A DNA stretch of 37,474 nt from a bacterium (GTDB lineage Bacteria; Desulfobacterota; Binatia; Binatales; Binataceae). The notes below the pieces were generated by a model, which did no database searches, was not told the DNA's origin, and worked only from the letters and a program-made list of their open reading frames with translations. Numbering within the stretch: the first letter of the stretch is position 1; every line of letters begins with the position of its first letter. Position numbers and translations under genes: made by a program. Of this stretch, positions 33,112 through 37,474 are shown piece by piece. Location: positions 77,986-115,459 of the forward strand of contig JADBKU010000018.1 in NCBI GenBank assembly GCA_014896235.1. Reading direction: 5' to 3'.

Positions 33112-34718
33112 CGCCGCTTCTCCCCCGCGGCTTCCGCTTCGCGCGCCAGCTCGTAACGTTTGAGCTTGCCCGTCGCGGTGCGCGGCAACTCGTCCCGGAA
33201 CTCGATCCAGCGCGGATATTTGTACGGCGCCAGCCGCCCCTTGACGAATTCCTTCAGTTCATCCGCCATGGCGGCGGACGCCCGCGAGCGATCTTTCAGC
33301 ACCACGAACGCCTTCGGCTTGATCAGCCGGTCCGCGTCCTCGCCGCCGATTACCGCCGCTTCAAACACCTCCGGATGGGCGGTCAGGGCGTTTTCGACCT
33401 CGAATGGCGAAACCCAGACGCCGCCGACTTTCAGCATATCGTCGGCGCGGCCGGCGAAATGATAGTAGCCGTCTTCGTCGCGCCGATACTTGTCGCCCGT
33501 CCGCAGCCATCCGCCGGCGAACGTCAGCGCGGTCGCTTCGGGCTTGTTCCAGTATCCCGCGCCGATCGATTCTCCCCGCACCCACAAATCGCCGGTCCCG
33601 GCGCCGGAAATCGCGCCGCCCGTTTCGTCGCGCAACTCGATTTCGTAGCCCGCGACCGGCTTGCCCGTGCTACCGCGCCGCACGTCGCCGATACGATTGG
33701 TGATAAAAATGTGCAACGCTTCGGTCGAGCCGATTCCGTCCAGAATCTCGATCCCGAACCGCTCGCGCCAGCGCTCGGCGACTGCCGCCGGCAGCGCTTC
33801 GCCCGCCGAAGTGCAGATCCGCAGGCGCGCCGAACCGCTCGCGCGCGAATTGGCGGGGTTCGCGAGGATTCCCGCGTAGAGCGTGGGCACGCCGTAAAAA
33901 ACCGTCGGATTATGTGTGCGCAAAACTCGCATCACCGCGTCGGGCGTCGGCCGTTCCGCCATCAGCACCACGGTCGCTCCCGCGTGCAACGGAAACGTCA
34001 TCGCATTGCCAAGCCCATAGGCGAAAAACATCTTCGACGCAGAAAAGCAAACGTCGCCGCCGCCGATGCCGAGCACCCGCTCCGCATAAAGCACGGCGGT
34101 CGGCAGCATCGCGCGACCGCGATGCATCACCGCTTTCGGCCGGCCGGTCGATCCCGACGAATAAAGCCAGAATGCGATATCGTCGGGACGGCGCGGCGCG
34201 GCCACAAGCCGCGCGTCGGCGGTGCTTGTCAATTCGTCAAATTTGTACGCGCCCGCAATCCGCGCGCCGCCGCTCACGATCACGATTGGCGGACGCGCCT
34301 GGCCGCCGAGCGCGGATTCGATTCGCGGCATCAGCGCCGCCGATGCGATCAACGCCCGCGCCGCGCTGTCACGCAACAGATAAGCGTAATCCGCCGTCGC
34401 GAGCATCGTGTTCACCGGCACGGGAATCGCGCCGATTTTGATCGCGCCCCAGAACGCCGCCGCCCAATCGATCCCGTCGAGCATCGCCAGCATCACCCGC
34501 TCGCCCGGCCCGATTTCAAGATCCTTCAGCGCGTTGCCGGCGCGATTCACGCGCTCGGCAAGCTCGTCGTAGGAATAGGCGCCGGCGTCGTCGATTATCG
34601 CGATTTTGCCGCCGCGCCCTTCGCGCGGATGGCGATCGATGAAATGCGCGGCCGCGTTGTGCGCTTCCGCCGCCGCTCCGCCGCTCGTCGCTGGATTTTC
34701 CCGCTTTGCCCGCTCCAT
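33108..34718 (-). CDS. bclA: Benzoate-CoA ligase (benzoyl-CoA synthetase)
   Basis: 536 residues from the ATG at 34718 (MERAKRENPATS); an ORF extension to 34781 is unlike the family. ANL-superfamily adenylating enzyme activating benzoate (or hydroxybenzoate) to its CoA thioester with ATP. P-loop YSSGSTGRPKAVMHRG at 186-201. DGIGSTEALHIFITNRIGDVRRGSTGKPVAGYE is the ring-acid ligase signature, with the GSTE motif and the unusual HIFITN stretch of benzoate ligases. WLRTGDKYRRDEDGYYHFAGRADDMLKVGGVWVSP is the hinge/A8 motif and RTATGKLKRYEL contains the catalytic lysine. Divergent from the boxR/boxC genes, which supports benzoate as substrate. A TATAAT lies only 10 bases before the ATG. Confidence 0.92.
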   Translation of the reverse strand: MERAKRENPATSGGAAAEAHNAAAHFIDRHPREGRGGKIAIIDDAGAYSYDELAERVNRAGNALKDLEIGPGERVMLAMLDGIDWAAAFWGAIKIGAIPVPVNTMLATADYAYLLRDSAARALIASAALMPRIESALGGQARPPIVIVSGGARIAGAYKFDELTSTADARLVAAPRRPDDIAFWLYSSGSTGRPKAVMHRGRAMLPTAVLYAERVLGIGGGDVCFSASKMFFAYGLGNAMTFPLHAGATVVLMAERPTPDAVMRVLRTHNPTVFYGVPTLYAGILANPANSRASGSARLRICTSAGEALPAAVAERWRERFGIEILDGIGSTEALHIFITNRIGDVRRGSTGKPVAGYEIELRDETGGAISGAGTGDLWVRGESIGAGYWNKPEATALTFAGGWLRTGDKYRRDEDGYYHFAGRADDMLKVGGVWVSPFEVENALTAHPEVFEAAVIGGEDADRLIKPKAFVVLKDRSRASAAMADELKEFVKGRLAPYKYPRWIEFRDELPRTATGKLKRYELAREAEAAGEKRR

Positions 34719-34727
34719 CGCGCCCGC

Positions 34728-34733
34728 ATTATA
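34728..34733 (-). promoter_or_regulatory. Candidate -10 box of the benzoate-CoA ligase operon
   Basis: TATAAT on the minus strand (34733 to 34728). It would place a start near 34721, only a few bases before the ATG at 34718, implying a leaderless or almost leaderless message; the upstream sequence has no obvious -35. The hexamer is followed by GC, giving TATAATGC, the same eight bases found at the boxC promoter (36136-36143). Confidence 0.35.
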
Positions 34734-34794
34734 TCCCAGCGGCGTCCCAAACGATCGAAAGCCCGCACGGATCCGCCTCACGCCCGCCGATGGC

Positions 34795-34815
34795 TGGCCG
34801 GATCAAGCTCGGCCA
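34795..34815. repeat. Dispersed palindrome, copy 4 (degraded)
   Basis: TGGCCGG at 34795-34801, A-TCAAG loop, then TCGGCCA at 34809-34815, followed by TGAC. One G-T wobble and one mismatch relative to the perfect copies at 1097, 1407 and 9034. It sits in the leader region between the ligase gene and boxR. Confidence 0.7.
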
Positions 34816-34890
34816 TGACTGATCGATGATGAGCCGCCATTCGCGGCCATGCCTCACGCGGCGATCCGTCCGGAAGGATTCCACGTCAAA

Positions 34891-34907
34891 AAATGCTCCG
34901 CGCATTT
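34891..34907. promoter_or_regulatory. Inverted repeat upstream of boxR
   Basis: AAATGC, 5 bases, GCATTT: a perfect 6-bp inverted repeat about 100-117 bp before the boxR start. It shares the ATGC/GCAT halves of the boxC palindrome but with different spacing, so it is a possible second regulator site rather than a clear copy. Confidence 0.35.
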
Positions 34908-35007
34908 GAAATTGCGAAACGTCTCCGCGGCTTCAAACAGGCCGAGGCCGCGATACCTGCTGGCGACAATTGAGCATTTTCCCATATCCTCCCGGTCAGG
35001 AATCACG

Positions 35008-35946
35008 ATGGCGGCGCGGCGATCGGCGAAAATTCCACCATGCGACGCGGAGCATCTCGCTCCGGCTGCGGAACTCGACGCGGGCGGCTACCTGCGCCGC
35101 CTCGGCGAGCGCGTGCGCAACGCTCGCGCCCGCCACGGGATGACCCGCAAGATGCTCGCCCACGACTCCGACGTCTCCGAACGCTACCTCGCCGAGCTTG
35201 AAGGCGGACGCGGCAACCTTTCGATCGCCCTGCTCCGGCGAATCGCCGCCGCGCTCGGCGTGCCGCTGGAAAACCTCGTCGCCGAAAACGAACCGCCCGT
35301 CGAGTATGCCCTGCTTGCCGAACGGCTGCGCCGCCTCTCGCCCGCCGAGATGGCCGAGGCCGACGCGATCTTGGCGGAACGTTTCGGCCCGGGCCGCGAC
35401 CGGCTCCGCCGAGTCGCGCTGATCGGCGTGCGCGGCGCGGGCAAGAGCACGCTAGGCCCGATGCTCGCCGAGCGGCTGGGATGGGGCTTCGTCGAGTTGA
35501 GCCGCGAAATCGAACGTGAGGCCGGCGCGCCGGTCGAACAAATCTTCGCGCGCTTCGGCCAGGCGGGATATCGGCGGTACGAGCGGCGCGCGATCGAACG
35601 GCTGATTCGCGAGCGCGCGCAAATCGTCATCGCGGCCGGCGGCGGACTCGGCGCCGAACCTGCCGCTTTCGAGACCCTGCGCGACGGATGCCTGACGATC
35701 TGGTTGGTCGCGTCACCGGAAGATCATTGGGAGCGGGTCGTACGGCAAGCCGGCGAGGAGCGCGTGCGCGGCGGAGCCGGAGACGCGGAGGCGATGGCCA
35801 ACCTGCGGCGAATTATCGAACAGCGGGCGCCGATGTATAGCAAGGCCGACGCCCGGCTCGACACAACCGGACGGACGCCAGCCGAGTCGCTCGAAGATCT
35901 CAGCCGGATCGTGCAGGCGGCGGAACGGGACGGCGCTTGTACATGA
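35008..35946 (+). CDS. boxR: BoxR/BzdR-type benzoyl-CoA-responsive regulator
   Basis: 312 residues from the ATG at 35008 (MAARRSAKIPPC) with AGGA upstream; an ORF extension to 34849 is rejected. Two modules. An N-terminal XRE-type helix-turn-helix at about 28-85 (ARHGMTRKMLAHDSDVSERYLAELEGGRGNLSIALLRRIA) is followed by a shikimate-kinase-like domain at about 135-300 with Walker A GVRGAGKST at 140-148, an SKI-like REIEREAGAPVEQIFARFGQAGYRRYE stretch and GGG. The shikimate-binding Asp of real shikimate kinases is replaced. This architecture is that of BzdR/BoxR, transcriptional repressors of benzoate degradation that bind benzoyl-CoA through the kinase-like domain. boxC follows on the same strand, 236 bp later. 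Confidence 0.95.
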   Translation: MAARRSAKIPPCDAEHLAPAAELDAGGYLRRLGERVRNARARHGMTRKMLAHDSDVSERYLAELEGGRGNLSIALLRRIAAALGVPLENLVAENEPPVEYALLAERLRRLSPAEMAEADAILAERFGPGRDRLRRVALIGVRGAGKSTLGPMLAERLGWGFVELSREIEREAGAPVEQIFARFGQAGYRRYERRAIERLIRERAQIVIAAGGGLGAEPAAFETLRDGCLTIWLVASPEDHWERVVRQAGEERVRGGAGDAEAMANLRRIIEQRAPMYSKADARLDTTGRTPAESLEDLSRIVQAAERDGACT

Positions 35947-36108
35947 AATGGTGCCACGGGCCTGTGCGGGGCGTCACGGGCCATCAAGCGCCGGCCATGG
36001 CCAGATCGATAACGCGGTCACTCATCTGTGAACGCCTCGTAAACACTTGAAATCATTAAAGAACATAATGGAAGCGCGGCGAAAAGCGACGCCGTTTGGG
36101 TCGCGCGT

Positions 36109-36145
36109 TTGACATACCGCCTCGATAACATGCATTATAATGCAT
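36109..36145 (+). promoter_or_regulatory. boxC promoter with TGCA palindrome operator
   Basis: TTGACA (36109-36114) and TATAAT (36136-36141); the 21-bp spacing is long, and CATTAT at 36133-36138 with 18 bp is an alternative -10. Overlapping the -10 region is the perfect palindrome ATGCATTATAATGCAT (36130-36145), containing two TGCA motifs separated by 6 bp. BzdR/BoxR are known to bind TGCA repeats in benzoate promoters, so this is the best candidate operator for the adjacent boxR product. A repressor bound here would block RNA polymerase, and benzoyl-CoA would lift it. GGAGG precedes the boxC start 40 bp downstream. Confidence 0.7.
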
Positions 36146-36182
36146 CTTCGATGACGGTTTCAGACTTCCTGCGGAGGGCCGC

Positions 36183-37474
36183 GTGATCGATTTCCAAACC
36201 CATCCCGAAAGGTATCGGCATTGGCGGCTCTCCTATGACGGTCCGGTGGCGACGCTGGCGCTCGATGTCGCCGAGGATGGCGGCCTCTTTCCTGGCTACG
36301 AACTCAAGCTCAATTCATATGATTTAGGCGTCGATATCGAGCTATACGACGCCATGCAGCGTCTTCGCTTCGAGCATCCTGAGGTCGCCGCAGTGATCCT
36401 GACCTCGGCGCGAGAGCGCGTGTTTTGCGCCGGCGCGAACATCCGCGCGCTCGCCGCCGCCAGCCATCCGTTCAAAGTGAACTTCTGCCGCTTCACCAAC
36501 GAAACCCGAATTGCGATTGAGGATGCGTCGCGCTATTCCGGTCAGACTTGGCTTACGGCTATCAATGGCTCTTGCGCTGGCGGCGGCTACGAGATGGCGC
36601 TTGCGACCGAACATCTGATCATGGCCGACGACGGTTCGACCGAAGTATCGCTGCCGGAGATTCCACTGCTGGCCGTATTACCGGGAACAGGCGGGCTTAC
36701 ACGTCTTATAGACAAGCGTAGAGTGCGACGCGATCTGGCCGATTTTTTCAGCACGACGCAGGAAGGCATCCGCGGCCGCCGGGCGGTCGAATGGCGGCTC
36801 GTCGATGAGCTTGTCCCACGCACAAAATTGTTGGATATCGCACGCCAACGCGCGCTTGAGTATGCCGAAAAATCGGCGCGTCCACGCGATGCACGCGGCT
36901 GTCACTTGGCGCCACTTGACCGCCAAATCGAGCCAGATCGTGTCCGTTACGCCAATTTGACGGTCGAAATCGACCGCGCCCGCGGCGCCGCGACGATCAC
37001 CGTTCACGGTCCGAGCGCGCCCGCGCCCGCCGACCGCGCCGCCATCCATGCCCAAGGATGCCGCTTCTGGCCGCTCGCGATCGCCCGCGAGCTCGACGAC
37101 GCGATTTGCCATCTCCGGTTCAACGAGGAGTCGGTCGGCACGTGGATCTTCCGCACCGTCGGCGACGCCCGAATGGTCGCTGCATACGACCGCGCTTTGC
37201 TTGAAAATCGCGACGACTGGCTGGTCAACGAAATTATCCTTTATCTGAAGCGGACGCTGGCGCGGCTCGAAGTGACCTCGCGATCGATCTTCGCGCTAAT
37301 CGAGCCGGGTTCGTGTTTCGCCGGGACGCTGCTGGAGCTGGCGCTCGCCTCGGGCGCGCGCTGGCGCGACTTCGCGGCCGCGGTCGAGGCGGCCGGGGGA
37401 GTGGCCACCGGCTTCCGTCGCTGCGGCGCGCTTCACGTGGCGCTCGACCGCGACGAGGCCGGCGAGCTGCGCCG
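36183..37474 (+). CDS. boxC: Benzoyl-CoA-dihydrodiol lyase BoxC (5' part; 3' end appears chimeric)
   Basis: Opens at a GTG at 36183 (MIDFQTHPERYRHWRLSYDGPV) with GGAGG 5 bases upstream, and stays open to the window end. BoxC hydrolytically cleaves 2,3-epoxybenzoyl-CoA to 3,4-dehydroadipyl-CoA semialdehyde and formate. Typical BoxC features: FETDGP-like start, EDGGLFPGYELKLNSYDLGVDIEL, ERVFCAGANIR, NGSCAGGGYEMALATEHLIMADD, SLPEIPLLAVLPGTGGLTRL, NEESVGTWIFRTVGDA, NEIILYLKRTLARLEVTSRSIFALIEPGSCFAGTLLELALA. After LELALA, family members continue with a crotonase-like D/E-R-x-YML stretch. Here the frame instead runs into unrelated glycine-oxidase-like residues from about 37345. I take the true BoxC as the part up to there; the rest is treated separately. 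Confidence 0.9.
   Translation, partial: MIDFQTHPERYRHWRLSYDGPVATLALDVAEDGGLFPGYELKLNSYDLGVDIELYDAMQRLRFEHPEVAAVILTSARERVFCAGANIRALAAASHPFKVNFCRFTNETRIAIEDASRYSGQTWLTAINGSCAGGGYEMALATEHLIMADDGSTEVSLPEIPLLAVLPGTGGLTRLIDKRRVRRDLADFFSTTQEGIRGRRAVEWRLVDELVPRTKLLDIARQRALEYAEKSARPRDARGCHLAPLDRQIEPDRVRYANLTVEIDRARGAATITVHGPSAPAPADRAAIHAQGCRFWPLAIARELDDAICHLRFNEESVGTWIFRTVGDARMVAAYDRALLENRDDWLVNEIILYLKRTLARLEVTSRSIFALIEPGSCFAGTLLELALASGARWRDFAAAVEAAGGVATGFRRCGALHVALDRDEAGELR
37345..37474 (+). other. In-frame ThiO/glycine-oxidase-like tail (probable chimeric join)
   Basis: About 125 bases of about 81% GC (24 A/T of 125) versus roughly 55-60% in the BoxC body. Translated in the BoxC frame it reads RWRDFAAAVEAAGGVATGFRRCGALHVALDRDEAGELRR in short pieces, where GFRRCGALHVALDRDEA is a glycine oxidase (ThiO) signature from actinobacterial-type proteins. 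BoxC does not carry this. ThiO proteins often have a similar ELALAS-like stretch just before, so a short shared sequence could have bridged two genomes during assembly. A real fusion is possible but unlikely. Confidence 0.75.

Noticed and set aside
33375..34829. 484-codon plus-strand ORF
   Set aside because: Antisense shadow of the benzoate-CoA ligase.
36018..36031. TCAC-N6-GTGA dyad upstream of boxC as a CRP/FNR-like site
   Set aside because: Orientation of the halves and lack of flanking symmetry do not match CRP or FNR consensus; may be chance.
36183..37474. A genuine BoxC-ThiO fusion enzyme
   Set aside because: The abrupt GC shift, position at the contig end and loss of the BoxC C-terminal half make a chimeric join more likely.

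Overview
The window is a GC-rich bacterial chromosome segment carrying about 28 protein genes. No rRNA, tRNA, CRISPR array or intact transposase was seen. The gene mix fits a Gram-negative, aerobic, metabolically versatile bacterium: many acyl-CoA enzymes, class III CoA-transferases, LLM and nitronate-type flavoenzymes, a three-part RND efflux pump with an outer-membrane component, and sigma-54 control. My best guess is a metagenome-derived lineage such as Binatota/'Desulfobacterota_B' or an alphaproteobacterial relative. This rests on gene content and on two dispersed palindrome families, not on any marker gene.

Layout. 1-2490: 3' part of an Mrp/ApbC iron-sulfur carrier and a nitronate monooxygenase-like flavoprotein, separated by an unusual 27-bp tandem array. 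2530-3727: an AT-rich island with one membrane-anchored unknown protein, followed by a long palindromic element. 3961-8627: an isomerase-type crotonase, a 3-hydroxyisobutyrate dehydrogenase-like reductase, a small Cys-containing membrane protein, a KirBac-type K+ channel and a large beta-rich conserved unknown. 9127-10149: an LLM flavin oxidoreductase. 10264-19020: a heavy-metal efflux operon (outer-membrane channel, adaptor, RND pump) divergent from a histidine kinase and NtrC-type regulator pair. Candidate sigma-54 promoters point both ways in the shared intergenic region. 19090-21297: an epimerase-like protein, a CinA-C/PncC amidohydrolase and a PrxQ/BCP peroxiredoxin. 21385-30321: a catabolic block with an SDR, two acyl-CoA dehydrogenase family proteins, a TfdA-like dioxygenase, a second nitronate monooxygenase homologue, two translationally coupled CaiB/BaiF CoA-transferases and two VOC proteins. 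30363-32343: three unknown envelope proteins.

32353-37474 is the clearest pathway. An enoyl-CoA hydratase and a benzoate-CoA ligase lie divergent from a BoxR/BzdR-type regulator (HTH plus shikimate-kinase-like sensor) and boxC (benzoyl-CoA-dihydrodiol lyase). This is the aerobic benzoyl-CoA ('box') route. A perfect palindrome with two TGCA motifs overlaps a TATAAT box just upstream of boxC and is a good candidate operator.

The last ~130 bases are suspicious. The boxC frame stops resembling BoxC and continues, in frame and at about 80% GC, as something that looks like a glycine oxidase (ThiO). This is most easily explained as a chimeric assembly join at the contig end, so boxC should not be read as a true fusion without checking.
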